64,000 nucleotides of DNA from Papaver somniferum (taxonomy: Eukaryota; Streptophyta; Magnoliopsida; Ranunculales; Papaveraceae), in assembly GCF_003573695.1 (NCBI RefSeq), contig NC_039362.1:198564585-198628584 (forward strand). The letters run 5' to 3'. The notes beneath the pieces are model-generated. The model had not been told where the DNA came from. It saw only the letters and a list, made by a program, of their open reading frames with translations, and ran no database searches. Numbering within the stretch: the stretch's first letter is position 1; each line of letters starts with the position of its first letter. Shown here in pieces: positions 33,705-45,321 of this stretch. The position numbers and the translations under genes are program-made.

Positions 33705-36028
33705 TGTTTATGGGTGAAAACTATTCCTTCCGAATTTGGTAATTTGGGGTATGTGGATGAGGAATGAATCAAAACCCTAAACAAATGCACTGCACGGGAG
33801 TGCTTTGTGATTCGAGAAATCAATCCGTACAATTCTGGCCTAAACCAAGAAATGGCCGTTCCAGACTTGCTTCGGTCACAAAGTGAAGGAGATGAGGTTG
33901 ATCTTAGGGAGGGAAGCGAAGAAGGTGTTGAGATTGTGAAGGTGTTGGCTTTGTATGACTTGAATCAGAAAGCTGAACTGGCTTGCAGGATGAAAGCTAT
34001 CAGTTCTGTCTTTGGATACGATTGTATCAACACTTACTTCTGTTGTCTAGTCTTGTTTGAAAATAGGGAGGAGAACCTATTTATACAGGTCATTGAGCCT
34101 AACCCACGTCTCTCATGGGAAGTGGAGAAAGTGGAGTGATGGAGTAGTGGAGTTGCGTGTGTTAGTGTTACACGATCAGTCTTGCCCACTTCTCCCATCA
34201 TCACTATCCGTCCATGACTTCCTGACACATTCTTGTGATGGCGCGTTGTGCACTGCACGCTGTAAACCGCCAGACCAACACCCCAGTATGTATCCCTCAG
34301 TTTGTGACATGATTGATGTCTCGAGTGTGTGGATCGTGGGACCCACAGAAATCAGCATGTGATGCTAGATTAAATAACTAAGTTATTTAGGAAGTCGATA
34401 CTTGTGAAATATCGTGTGTATTCTATGCAAGTAATGCATCGAATATACTCAGCATGTATGAAGCATCGCTGTTTGAGCGCCTTAAAATAGCTTCATGTAC
34501 AGCCTACTTCATGTGATGGTTTGGAGGCTGCGCAAGCAAGTCCTGACTTGGCCGACCACATGGTGCGGTAGAGTGGCAGATGATAATCACCACGACACCT
34601 CATTGAACAGTTAACTCCTGACCAGGGTTGTATAACCAAGCAGGTGAAGTTGAACGGACGAGATGATCTTTGAGACACTCATCTGCGATCGTTAGTGGAA
34701 TTAGGGTTTGTGGAGAGGTGCGCAAGCATCACTCTTCAGCTTGGTCGAAACCAAGCTCGGGACGCAATTTTGGCCAGGCCGATTGTGCATGCGTGTAAAC
34801 GGCATGCTGGTATAGGCGCCTATACCTTGATGCCCCATGAATGCATGATCTAGACCGCTCAATCTGTCCGGTAAAGAGGAGCGGCTAGGATCGATTTGTG
34901 ACAGAAATTTTGTGCCGCAAAGGCCGCGCGACAAGCCTACTTCAAGCGCGCGTTTCGAGACGACCAAGCTTGGTCGGCCTTGGCCGATCAGTCCGGCGTG
35001 CAGACGTCGGGCTGATATACATGCCTATACTTTACTATCCCATAGAAACGTGATCTAAGCCACTCAATTTGTCCGACAAAGTTGAGTGGTCGAGATTAGT
35101 TTGCAATTGGGAGGCGTGACCACACCTAGTTTGAGCGTGCGAATCGAGACGACCAGGCATGATATGCCTTGGCCGATCGGGCGTGGAGATATATGGTCCC
35201 ACAGTGATCGTGTTGATACTCACTGGACATGCTTAATCGACTCCTAGACCCTTCGTTCGATCAGGTGAAAATGGACGCTCGTGATCGAAAACTCTAATTA
35301 GGGTTTTGCCATCAGTGCGTCATTCCTTGTTTGGGCGCACGAATTGGGACGACCATCCATGTTTGGTCCTGACCGATCGATCATGTATGTAGGCGGGCCC
35401 ACGGTGTTTGTGTTGACATGACCTGGGCCCTTTGAATCTACATCTACACCCTCCATCTAACCCTGCGAAGATGGATGGTTGAGACTGATTTGCGACACAT
35501 GTAATGTGCTGCAAACCCTAATTTAGGGTTTCTCGTCCACGCTTCTTTGGTTGGACGAATTGGCAAGCCATGCTACCCTTTTGGGGAGGCCGACCATGCG
35601 GGGTCCACATTGGTCCGGTGTTGAACATTACAATACCTGCTTGAGGGTTATGGATTCGATCTAAGCCATCCAATCATGCTGGTGAAGTTGGATGGTCGTG
35701 ATCGTTTCCAAAACTGATACAGACAGTCCATATGCTCGATCGGGCTAGTATAACACTCCGAGAGTTATAGCCTGTACGGGTATTTCGTAATGCTTGGAGA
35801 TTCGTGTTGCTCTGCTGAGCGCAACACTCAATCGTCATGCCGTACCAATAATGATAAGAGTGAAGCAGTACATGAAATACAAGGTTGGTCATGCATTAAT
35901 TGATAATGCTATAAGTTTTCAATGGAGAAGTATTCTCTATTTTATCAGTGGCTTTATCCTTTGCAGGATGTTAGCGCATAATTTCGGCTTTTACAATTTT
36001 AGACTTAAACGACAATCCACCATCAACA
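33705..36028 (-). repeat. element B 5' LTR (right copy)
   Basis: Same ends as the left copy. Minus-strand TATA TGTATAAATAGG at 34075-34086 leaves about 370 bp for R/U5 before the primer site. U3 repeats at 34830-35760. Confidence 0.9.
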
Positions 36029-36033
36029 GTTGG
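36029..36033. repeat. target-site duplication GTTGG, right copy
   Basis: Directly follows element B; the LINE ORF2 resumes in frame after it. Confidence 0.85.
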
Positions 36034-39033
36034 ATTAATGATCGATCACTTCACTGATCAATATACGGCTCTAAGTACAGTGACACATGAAAACCTATTT
36101 GCAGCAATAACCCCAAGGTTATCACCCAGCCAGTGTGCGTCGCTGACGAAAGAAGTAACTCCCATAGAAATCAAACAAGCCTTATTTTCCATTAGCTCTG
36201 AAAGTTCTCCAGGTCCGGACGGATACACTAGTAAGTTTTTTAAAGTTTTTTGGGAAACAACCCACGTACAATTAATAGAAATGGCACATAGTTTCTTAAA
36301 CTCCTTTAGTATCCACCCACTTATGAACCACACAAACCTAACTTTAATCCCCAAAATAGACCACCCATCCAAACCATCATAATTCAGGCCTATAGGACTC
36401 TGTAATGTCACCTACAAAATAATTTCAAAAATCCTGGTCAACCGATTACGCCCATTACTCCCTTTCCTAATAAGCCCCTTTCAAAGCGCTTTTGTACCCA
36501 AAGATCTATCCAGGATAACATAGCAATAGCTGGGGAACTCTTTCATCATATTAAAACCTCAACCAACACTAAAGACCCCAAAATAACACTTAAATTGGAT
36601 ATCCAAAAAGCCTATGATAGTCTAGATTGGGGTTTCGTTAGAAAAGCCTTTACCAAGTTAGGTTTCCCGACAACTTTTGTAGAATACATCATGCTTTGTA
36701 TATCAACGGTCATATACTCAATCAACATCAACGGTACGCCGCATGGGTATATCGCTCCAACTAGAGGAATAAGACAAGGAGATCCGCTTTCCTCATATGT
36801 GTTTATTATTTGTGCGGAAATTCTCTCAACAAATTTGGGAAACCTTGAGGCCAAAAACGCTGTGGAGGGACTACACATTTCACAAAAAGCTCCATCAATT
36901 CTCCATCTTATGTATGCAGACGATCTCCTCATCACGTACAAGGCTACAACGGAGGGCACGAATCAACTCAAACAACTTCTCCAATCATACAGTACATCAG
37001 CAGGTCAGCATATTAATTCTTCGAAATCCACCATCATCCATCATCCAAAGCTCACCCAACAACAATTATTTTACCTTCATCAAGCTTTCAATATGTCCAC
37101 AACCTCGATACCCCCGATTTACCTAGGAATCCAATTCAAACATGGAAGATCCTCTCGCCACATTTTTGAACCTCTACTAAATCGATTGGCGCGCAAGGCA
37201 AAAGGATGGATGAAGAAATGCCTAACACCTTCGGGAAGATTATCTCTCATAAAATCTTCTCTAACCCCTACGTCAAACCACATCATGCAAACACAACTTC
37301 TACCTGTCAATGTAAATAAGAAAATAGATCGCATCACCCGGAATTTTTTTTTGGGACATGACTCCTCAGTCTAAAAGCTTCACCCACTGGGTTATGATAA
37401 GCTAACTATGCCCAAATCAGAAGGTGGGCTAGGAATTCGAAGAAGTAGCGATCATAATAAGGCACTAATCATGAAACGGGTCTGAAACATCCATGAGAAA
37501 CCAGATTCAATATATGCTAGCCTTTGCAACGAAAAATATCTGAAGTAGCAACCTCTCTTTTCAGGAACTCCAGCAACCCCATCTTCAATCAGTCCCCAGT
37601 GGAGGCAACTGGCATCCCTCATTCCTACAATCAAACATCATCTTTTCCACATAATCGGAGATGGCTTAACGACCCCTATTCAAGAAAACTGGATCCCGCA
37701 ATTCGCTAATTCCTTGGACCCAGCGAGCTGTTACCCAATCCAGAAAGTCTCCAATCTCATTGATCCTTTGACTCACACCTGGAATCATGATAAACTAAAC
37801 CTCCTTCCACCCCATATAATCCAACGGATCGTGAATATCCACCTACCCCAAAACAACTCCTCTGACAAAATCATCTGGACTTTCACCAAATATGGAAAAT
37901 ACACCACATCATCTGGATATCACTGCTTAACCAGCTTATCGGATCATTCCCACCTAAACCCTTTGCCACCCACTAAATTTCTCTGGACACTCCCCTGTCC
38001 TCCAAAACTACAGCTTTTCTTGTGGAAAGCAATCAAAGAAGGCCTTCTGACCTTCACCATTATAAATCATATCCACCTCACCGATACCAATATCTGTCAA
38101 CAATGCAACTCTGATCCAGAATCTGCTGGTCATATTCTCCTCCATTGTCAAGTGGCAGTGGCCTCATGGAACATTCTCCTCACGAGACTCCATACTCATT
38201 CAACCACAACCCAACATCTTCCTAATTTTCCAAATCCTCATATGACTATCACCCAAATTCTACAACTGAAAACTCATCATTTTGTCAAAACAGCCTTCTG
38301 TTTCCTTTTCTGGTCCTTATGGATAGCTAGGAATGACTACATTTATCGACAAAGGCAACCAAATCCAGATAACATTACCCAGATGGCCATCAGCCTATAA
38401 CAAGAATTCTCTTGGGCACAGGAGAAACTCCCTCCCGTGCTACCTAGAATTCCAGCTCTTGCAAACCCAAGAAATGGAACACAAACGACTACAACAATCT
38501 ACATAGGCTGGTTCAAACCTATTCTAGATTGGATCAAGATCAACACTGACGGAGCAGCGCGAGGAAACCCAGGAATAGCTGGAGCAGGTTTCATTTGTAG
38601 GGATGCTTCTGCTAACACCCTAGTTGTCGTAGCACAGCCACTAGGAATCACCACCGCCCTCACAGCTGAATCATGGGCAATGCTGATAGCGACCAGGACG
38701 ACAAAAGAACGAAGCTGGCCAAAGGTTGAATTTGAAACCGACTCGGAAAACTTGCATCGATTCCTAACCTCAGATGCCGATCCGCCTTGGTACATCTCAG
38801 GAATGATCTCTGAAACCAAACAAATCATGAGACAGATCCCGCAATGCATCGTCAAACATAATTACAGGGAAGGCAATCAGGCACCGGATGGATTGGCCAA
38901 TCTGGCGGCAGACAACAGCCAACTGGAGAACCTTAAAACTTTATTTTGGGACCATACAATCCCACCATGCATTAATCAAATTGTAATGGATGATTCCTTG
39001 GATATCACCTACCCTCGTATAGTTGCCGCATAA
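36034..39033 (+). pseudogene. LINE ORF2 C-terminal part: RT, zinc-binding region, RNase H
   Basis: RT motifs in order: SPGPDGYTSKFFKVFW (near 36210), LDIQKAYDSLDW (near 36598), GIRQGDPLS (near 36768) and the catalytic YADD (near 36915). The zf-RVT region has FLWKAIKEGLL and the C-x2-C...H-x4-H/C cluster CQQCNSDPES...HILLHC (38095-38150). RNase H carries NTDGAARGNPG (near 38545), the Glu of TAESWAML, TDSENL and APDGLANLA, so its four acidic residues are present. Breaks: stop at 36380, frameshift between 36480 and 36595, stops near 37373 and 37483 and 37540, and one near 38398. RNase H after RT is typical of plant L1 elements. Confidence 0.88.
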
Positions 39034-39701
39034 TTTTAATAATATTTCCATGCTTCAAAACAAAAATATTTCACTTCTGATTCCTTCTATTAATTTATTT
39101 TTTTAAAAGATAGTCAGTAGCAATCATCTCTGAAAAAGACTTTAAATTATTGGTTAGTCCCCTTTTTGATTTGATAAGTCCTTATGCCCTTGTATTTAAA
39201 TATCTAATGTGCCCCCATCAAATGATGTCCTAGTATCTGTTTTTCTTATAATAAAAATATAAAGAAGTCCAAAGGTTACATCAAGTGATAATTTTTAATT
39301 TGTTTTTGGTTTGCTGCGCTGTATAAAATAGTAAGCCATTTCTTTTATGTTTGGAAAATGTATTATCATCCAAATTCTCATTGTCTTTGAAAAGGTTTAT
39401 CCCGGTCCCGGATAATTTCATTTAAAGTTCTCAATGTTGAACCTCCCTATAAATAAAATAGGCCAATCCCTTTTACCATCCTGTATTATCTCTTAAATTA
39501 TTAAAGGTAGATGTTTTGTGCAGATGATTTCGGGTTCTGGAGTGTATATGCATTTTTTCTGTTCCCATAAATATTATATATAAATGCATTGATTAAGTTA
39601 GTTTTCGAGGATTATAGACGTGGTTTGGTCTTTTATAGACGATATAGTGTGTATTAATTAGAAATGAATTATAGATACACACATCTGTCTGTTGCTGCTG
39701 A
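39034..39701. other. no gene recognised after the LINE
   Basis: AT-rich; probably LINE 3' untranslated sequence and older flanking DNA. No poly(A) tail or target duplication found. Confidence 0.4.
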
Positions 39702-39990
39702 AATGTCAGGTCTTTATGGCATCCCACCACTGTGGCTATTCTGAGAAGACTGTTCGGGGAACAATAATGGTTTGTTTACCGGAATAACTCTGACAATTAG
39801 ATTAAGAATCTAGAATTTTTAGATTGAAGATTTTTGAGTAAGAAAATATGTCAGGCCTTTATGGCATCCCATTACTGGTGGCTACCCTGGGAAGACTGTT
39901 CGGGGAACAGTAGTGATTTTTTACCGGAATAACTCTGACAACTAGATTAAGGATCTAGGATTTAAGTTTCAAGATTGCGAGTAAGAAAAT
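39702..39990. repeat. tandem duplication of ~145 bp with a short hairpin
   Basis: Copy 1 39702-39847 and copy 2 39848-39990 start ATGTCAGG and end GAGTAAGAAAAT. Each contains CTGTTCGGGGAACA, a small perfect hairpin (TGTTC/GAACA). Confidence 0.8.
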
Positions 39991-40504
39991 TTTGATTATT
40001 TGTGGCCGAGAATAGCGTAAGTATTACTGCGAATTTTTATGCATGATTTTTAATTATCACATCTGCTGCATTTGTTTGATTTCGTTGTACTCTATTATTT
40101 TTTGAAACTTCCTACTGGGTTGTGGTTTGCTCACCCCTTTGCTTCCCTTTCCACAAAGAATGAAGAATGATTAGATGTAAAAGAAATTATTTTGTAGCAC
40201 GGGGATTTGGGTATCGCATTTTAACTTTAATCTAAGTGGTGTTTTGTTTTCATTTGATACTTTTGATTTTGTAATTATTATTTGACAGTTTTGTAAATTT
40301 TAAAAGTAAGATAATTACATTTCTTTTAGTAAATTAATTGAGTCTGAATTATTAATTTTATTTATTGAAATATTTTAAAACGAAAAATCTGAACCTACAC
40401 GAGTGGCGGTCCGGAAATTTGGGCTTGCTAGTCGGATCGGACCCCACCCGACCCACAAGGTCGAATCCGTGTCCGCTGGAAGTCCGAAAATTCGGGTTGT
40501 CACA
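39991..40504 (+). repeat. possible 3' end of a chromovirus-like LTR
   Basis: The GC-rich end (40395-40504) with GAGTGGCGGTCCGGAAATTT and a final TTGTCACA resembles the 3' ends of Tekay/Del-type LTRs. The left end and duplication were not found, so this is tentative. Confidence 0.35.
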
Positions 40505-41100
40505 TCTAGGGACTGATACCTCATCTTATCTAAGAGAATGCTATCTTCAAATTCATCTAAAGGATCACCAAATACAATATCGTCCCAGTTATCCTGAATT
40601 ACATCCTGAACTAAAGTGTTAATCATATTCACTTCTTCTAAACAATCAAAAGCTTGTCTAGTAACATTAAATATATTTATTTCAGTGGTCATATTACCAA
40701 AGTATATGTTCATAAGTCTGGTATTACAGTTGATGACATCATTAAATGTGGCTAATAATGGGCGACCTGAAACACGGGTATTTGAGCACTTGGGTCCTGA
40801 AAAGGCTGGGTATCTAGAACAACGAAATCCACTGGATAAATGAACTTATGAACCTTCATCAGAACATCCTCTATGACACCACGAAGTACTTTGACAATCC
40901 TACCAGCTAATTGTAGGGTCATTTTAGTTGGTTTCAACTTACCAACACCTAGCTGGTTGTATACATGATACGGGAGTAAGTTAACACTAGCTCCTAAGTC
41001 AATCTATGCCTTATCAACTGAGTGATTACCTATCATACAGGATATGGTGGGGCATCCGGTGTCTTTATACTTGAGGGTGTTTGGTTCAAAAAAATTGAAC
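40505..41100 (-). pseudogene. Athila protease fragment
   Basis: Minus strand contains the retropepsin active site IDLGASVNLLP (near 41000), preceded by an in-frame TAG, then LKPTKMTLQLAGR and the KFIYPVDFVVLD motif (near 40830) typical of Athila protease. A GRPLLATFND-type segment (near 40760) and FGNMTTEINIFN follow. Several frame changes are present (near 40745 and 40700). It lies in the correct order after gag but the element is cut at 40505, so no RT is seen. Confidence 0.75.
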
Positions 41101-42985
41101 TTACCTGAACATCTAAAAAGGCTTTCGTATTGAAATTAAGCTTACGCTTTCGCGTACAAAGATCCCTAAGAAACTTGCCATAAGTATGCATTTGTCAAAT
41201 TTCCTCAAACAACTGGATGTTAATGTTCACCTGCTTAAATATTTCAATTATTTCGTTGAAAGTCGGCTCCTTCTCTGTTGGTGCTAACAACTGTAGGTAC
41301 GGGTCTCTAGGCATAAAATCAGACCTATCACGAACCGTATTGGTATCATTATAAGCTTTGTTAATCCCTTCAACTACTGTCTCCTCTTGGGAACTAAAAT
41401 GTGGATCTACAGTAAGTCTGCTATTAGGCATGGCTACCTCATTGTCTACCGTTTTCCCACTCCTAAGGGTTGTGACAGAAATCACTTGATTAAAAGTTTT
41501 ATATCCTATTGGATTAGAATTAATTTAACTAGGGAACCTTCCATTTTCTCTCTCACTTAGAATCTTATCTATTTGACCTACTTGAAGTTCTAAATTAGCA
41601 AGAATCTTGGCATTAGTTTGAAAATTATGTTCGATTTCCTTTTGAAAACTAATATGGTTCTTTGCTAACGTTTCATGGGTATTTGATAACACACTAAAAG
41701 ATTCCTCTAAGCTAGTCATTTTACTCTCAAAATGGTTTCGAGAGTAAGTTGGCTCTAATGGGTTCTTAGGATAACTAAACCCTGGTGGAGCTTGGAGATT
41801 ACTAGTCTGACCTTGATTTTGACCCTGGGACCATGATAAGTTCGGGTGCTTTTTCCAACCGGGGTTATAGGTCTCCGAATATGGATCAAATTAACTTATG
41901 ACGGTTATAAAATCTAGAGTTTTTATAAAGAGCATGGGCTTGCTCTTTACTAATTTGTCCTTCCAAAAATGATTTATTGGGCTTTATTCCATAACTAGAG
42001 ACTTGAGAGGTTCTAATCCTATCATCGGTTTCAACAAAAGACTTATGTTTAAACCGACTCAATTCTAAAGCTTCTAGCCTTCTAGATAAGGCATCAAACT
42101 TAGCATCCGACTCAAAGGTTGAATCTACCATATTGGTATTGTTTCTATTTACCAAAAATATTTTAAGGGGTTTTACATAGGATTCCCACTGTAGGGATTT
42201 TTCAGCCACTTCTTCTGAAAAGTAATATGCCTGATCAACAGTTTTATTCAAGAACCCACCAGCACATAATGACTCAACCATGGATTTGGTCGAGTAGTCT
42301 GACCCATTTAAAGAATTTGCACTGGTTTCATTTTGTCAAACCCATGATGGGGACACTGCGCCAAGAGATCATTGAGCCTTTCTAAAAACCTATAAAGAGA
42401 TTCTCTTTCTTGATGCATACTGGCACTAATTTTCTGCATAATAGACGCGATTTTGTATTTTGGGTAAAACTTTTGAAAGAAAGCAGCAGTAAGTTCATCC
42501 CATGTTTTTATGGACTCTGATGGTAAATTATGCATCCATGACTTATCTTTATCTCTCAAGGAAAAGGGAAACAATCTAAGTTTTAAAATTTCATCACTAA
42601 GGTCTTTCATTCTAACTGTCTCACAAATTTCCTGAAAGTCTCTTACATGAAAGTATGGGTTCCCATCATATTTCCCTAAGAATACATGGATCATCTGAAT
42701 TCTTCTAAGTTTCAACTCAATAATTAAACGTAATGGCAGGTAATCTTATGCACAATGGTCGTTTGGACCTAGTTGGGTACATGTAATCTATCACAGTTTT
42801 CATTGCTGGCACTATCGGAGTATTAGGGATACTTTCCTCATTGTGATAAGAACATCCAAAAAAAAGACTCTATAGATTAAGGTATTCAAGATCCTTGTTT
42901 CCTAAAATAGGACTTCTAGGTTTCTCACTAATAAACCGACCTAGAGCATCCCTTTTATGTTCTGGCATACAAGAATTTAGTAAAA
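41101..42985 (-). pseudogene. Athila gag fragment
   Basis: Minus-strand gag, broken in at least four places (near 42300, 41886, 41720, 41525). Hallmarks: YMYPTR (near 42770), the capsid core LKLRLFPFSLRDKDKSWMHNLPSE region (42490-42580), TWDELTAAFFQKF (near 42480), and LYRFLERLNDLLAQCPHHG (near 42370). Downstream pieces include TTLRSGK (near 41465), a conserved Athila landmark before protease. Retrotransposon gag forms the virus-like particle; this copy cannot. Confidence 0.8.
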
Positions 42986-43226
42986 TTTTATGCACATGCA
43001 AATGCTACGCTCACTAATTTAGGTAAGCTTGGGTTACCACAAAAAATATACCTACAGTCATAGACTGGTCAAAGTTACAAGGCTGAGATTTGTGGATATT
43101 TAGCTGGTAACTCCCATAAGGCCCACGGTGCAATTAGTGTGTGCACATGTATTTTTTGTTGGACTGTGTGCACGTGTATTAGCGTCCATAATTTTCTTAT
43201 TAGAATAGGTTTATTGTTGATACATG
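42986..43226. other. flank of element D, no gene
   Basis: Remainder of the Athila-related region or older DNA; a GTGCACATGT-type word occurs twice (43140-43180). Confidence 0.4.
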
Positions 43227-43231
43227 AAAAT

Positions 43232-43700
43232 TGTAGGATCAGAATCTCGCAACGACAATGTTTCAGCAAAATTATCAATGACACAGCACAACAGCGTCGC
43301 AGAACAATTTCAGAAATGATAAAATAAATGACGTCAACAAAGATCACGAGAAAGATATGATAGTTCTGCGAAAATTAGAGAGTTTGCGAAATTAACATTT
43401 GTAAGGTTGCGAGAATGTCGTAAACCATACCCGAAAAAAAGGACAAATTAGCTGTCATCCACTATGTATTTCTTTATAAATAGTTGTTCGAGTTGTAAGA
43501 AAAGGAGACATATTTTTTGAGTAAGAAACAAGTAAATAGGAGAGAGAAATTTCAGAGCAGAGATCATTCTTGATTTCTTTATCTTTTCTTGTAAGAACAT
43601 TCAAAGATTAATCGATAAAATTAAGAGTGTAAACCTAAAAATGAGTTGATTAATAATGAAATCATATGAGGGGTGTAGTGTAGGATTTCCTGCAATTACA
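43232..43700 (+). repeat. element D 5' LTR
   Basis: 469 bp; TATAAATA at 43475-43482. Related to, but clearly diverged from, the element E LTR (shared first 19 bases and GATTTCCTGCAA-TACA end). Confidence 0.9.
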
Positions 43701-43703
43701 TAA

Positions 43704-43716
43704 TGGCGCTAGAAAC
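43704..43716 (+). other. primer-binding site of element D
   Basis: TGGCGCTAGAAAC, three bases after the LTR, same as element E. Confidence 0.7.
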
Positions 43717-43836
43717 AGGGATGTGTTGAAGATTATTTTAGAAAAAGCTGAAGATTGATATTGAGATTTGTGAAAATTTAGAGTGATTGATTAAGAATTT
43801 TCTATAATTTCTTGCAATACTGTTAACATTGAAGAA

Positions 43837-45321
43837 ATGGCTAGAAGAAGAAATACATCCGAACAACCGACTACTGTTAGAAGAAGCAAAAGAATTGCTG
43901 GAAGAGAAAGAAGTGAAATGGGAGAATCTACTAGAATGAGAAGTAATAGAGAAAATCAAATTCAACCACCAATTCAACAAACACTAGTTCAAGGGAGGAA
44001 TACAGATTATGATAGAGTGAGCATACACACTTGGCAATCAAATTCGGCAGAAGAAGTAGAAGAAGAGCAACAAAACAAAAATTATAGACAGGAAGAGAGA
44101 AATCAAGAAGCGGATGAAGGAATAATTCATGGAGATGAGAAAATTGGGGCATTAGAAACGTTGAGACGAAGAATACATGAAGAAAGAAGAGCTGAGGCAG
44201 AAGAATGTGCAAATTTAACAAGGAAAAATCACGAATTAAGGATGGAGAATATAAGACTACTGAATAGAAGATCGAGAAGTATTACAAAATCATATTCAAG
44301 ATCGACTAGAAGAGAAATGAGGCGAAACTCACTCACAATCAATGCTGGAAACAATATTCAAGAAGAAATATCAAATCCTAATGAAGAATATCACGAAAAT
44401 AGAGAAAGAGCTGATGATCGTTACGTTCCACAAAATGAAACTTTTGATGATGGGAAAAATGGTGGAAATCAAGAGAACGAACAACATCAGGGACGAAATG
44501 ACCAAGATGGCGAAGGAAATCGAGAGGAAGGAAGAAGAATTTTACATGTGAGAGAAACTCAAAGAAATCAACAGACAATTGAAGAAGAAATTGAAAGACA
44601 TTATGTTGAACAAGCACGTTTAATTTGCGAACGTGAAAGATTGAGAGCGGAAATGGAAGAACAAGAGCTCCAGGAGACAATTCGCCAGAACAATCATGAC
44701 AATCGAGAAAGAAGACGTACACAAAACCGGAATAACGGTAATCTCAATGAAGAGTATGATAGAGTAAAGAGGATGGCTGAAAGACAGCGAGTTGAATTGA
44801 TAAGAAATGAACAAAATCATGGAGGGGAAAATGAAAGGCATCATCATATGCGAATTCAAGATAGAGAGGAGGAAGAGAATCGCATAAGAAGACGAGATGA
44901 GGATAATGAAGAAGAAATAAAAAAAATCGCGAGAGAAGATAGACATGAACGCAGAAGAAGAGAGGCGAAATTAAAGAGACCAATGGATCAAGATTCAGGT
45001 GTAAATAAACAAATCTTGAAAGAATTAGAAGAAATGAGAGGAATGCTAAATAATAGAGGAGAAGTAGGTAGAAGACAATTGGATGAAGCAATAGAAGAAG
45101 ATGTGAAAAATCCATTTACAAGGGAAGTACAATTAGGAGGAATACCACCGAAATGCAATTTGCCCGCATTAACCAGCATTTTTGATGGAACAACTTGTGC
45201 AATTCAACACATTAAAGCCTATGTGAGGTGCATGTTACAATGGTAAAATCATGATGCCGTATTGTGCAAATATTTCGCATCCATCTTAACATGAGAGGCG
45301 TTAAAATGGTTTGAAGGTCTA
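43837..45321 (+). pseudogene. element D gag, N-terminal part
   Basis: ATG 43837 opens 469 codons: a basic N-terminus (MARRRN, RRSKRIAGRERS), a very long Glu/Arg/Asn-rich region that likely forms coiled coils (residues 95-400), then the Tat gag landmark NPFTREVQLGGIPPK (near 45105) and the start of the capsid domain. TAA at 45244-45246 and a TGA about 17 codons later stop translation, after which ALKWFEGL leads into element C at 45322. The gag core continues in frame at 54679. Two stops plus the insertion make it dead. Confidence 0.8.
45317..45321. repeat. target-site duplication GTCTA of element C, left copy
   Basis: Matches 54674-54678. Removing the insert and one copy restores the gag reading phase. 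Confidence 0.9.

Larger units (their letters stand above)
19339..36028 (-). mobile_element. Element B: pol-less Ogre/Tat-like Ty3 element carrying an antisense PMD gene
   Basis: LTRs of 2328 bp (19339-21666) and 2324 bp (33705-36028), TG...CA ends, and the GTTGG duplication on both sides define it. The primer site is next to the right LTR on the minus strand, so the element reads leftward: 5' LTR, primer site, gag remnant, no pol, antisense gene, polypurine tract, 3' LTR. LTR divergence is about 4-5% over the 290 bases I compared. Element E sits between the 3' LTR and the PMD gene promoter, and a solo A-family LTR interrupts the PMD gene. Confidence 0.85.
7382..39033 (+). mobile_element. L1-type LINE, 5' part triplicated, split by nested LTR elements
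   Basis: The element is recognised by an apurinic-type endonuclease domain (7767-11336) and, after a 24.7-kb interruption, RT, a zinc-binding region and RNase H (36034-39033). Sequence left of 11336 and right of 36034 reads through in the same frame across one copy of the GTTGG target site, showing that both parts were one ORF2. ORF1 is not found. The 5' part is present three times in tandem. Several stops and frameshifts make ORF2 non-functional. No poly(A) tail or LINE target duplication was found at the 3' end. Confidence 0.85.

Noticed and set aside
43738..45115. Long minus-strand open frames opposite element D gag
   Set aside because: They are the shadow of a Glu/Arg-rich coding strand (giving Phe/Leu/Ser-rich peptides) and have no independent support.
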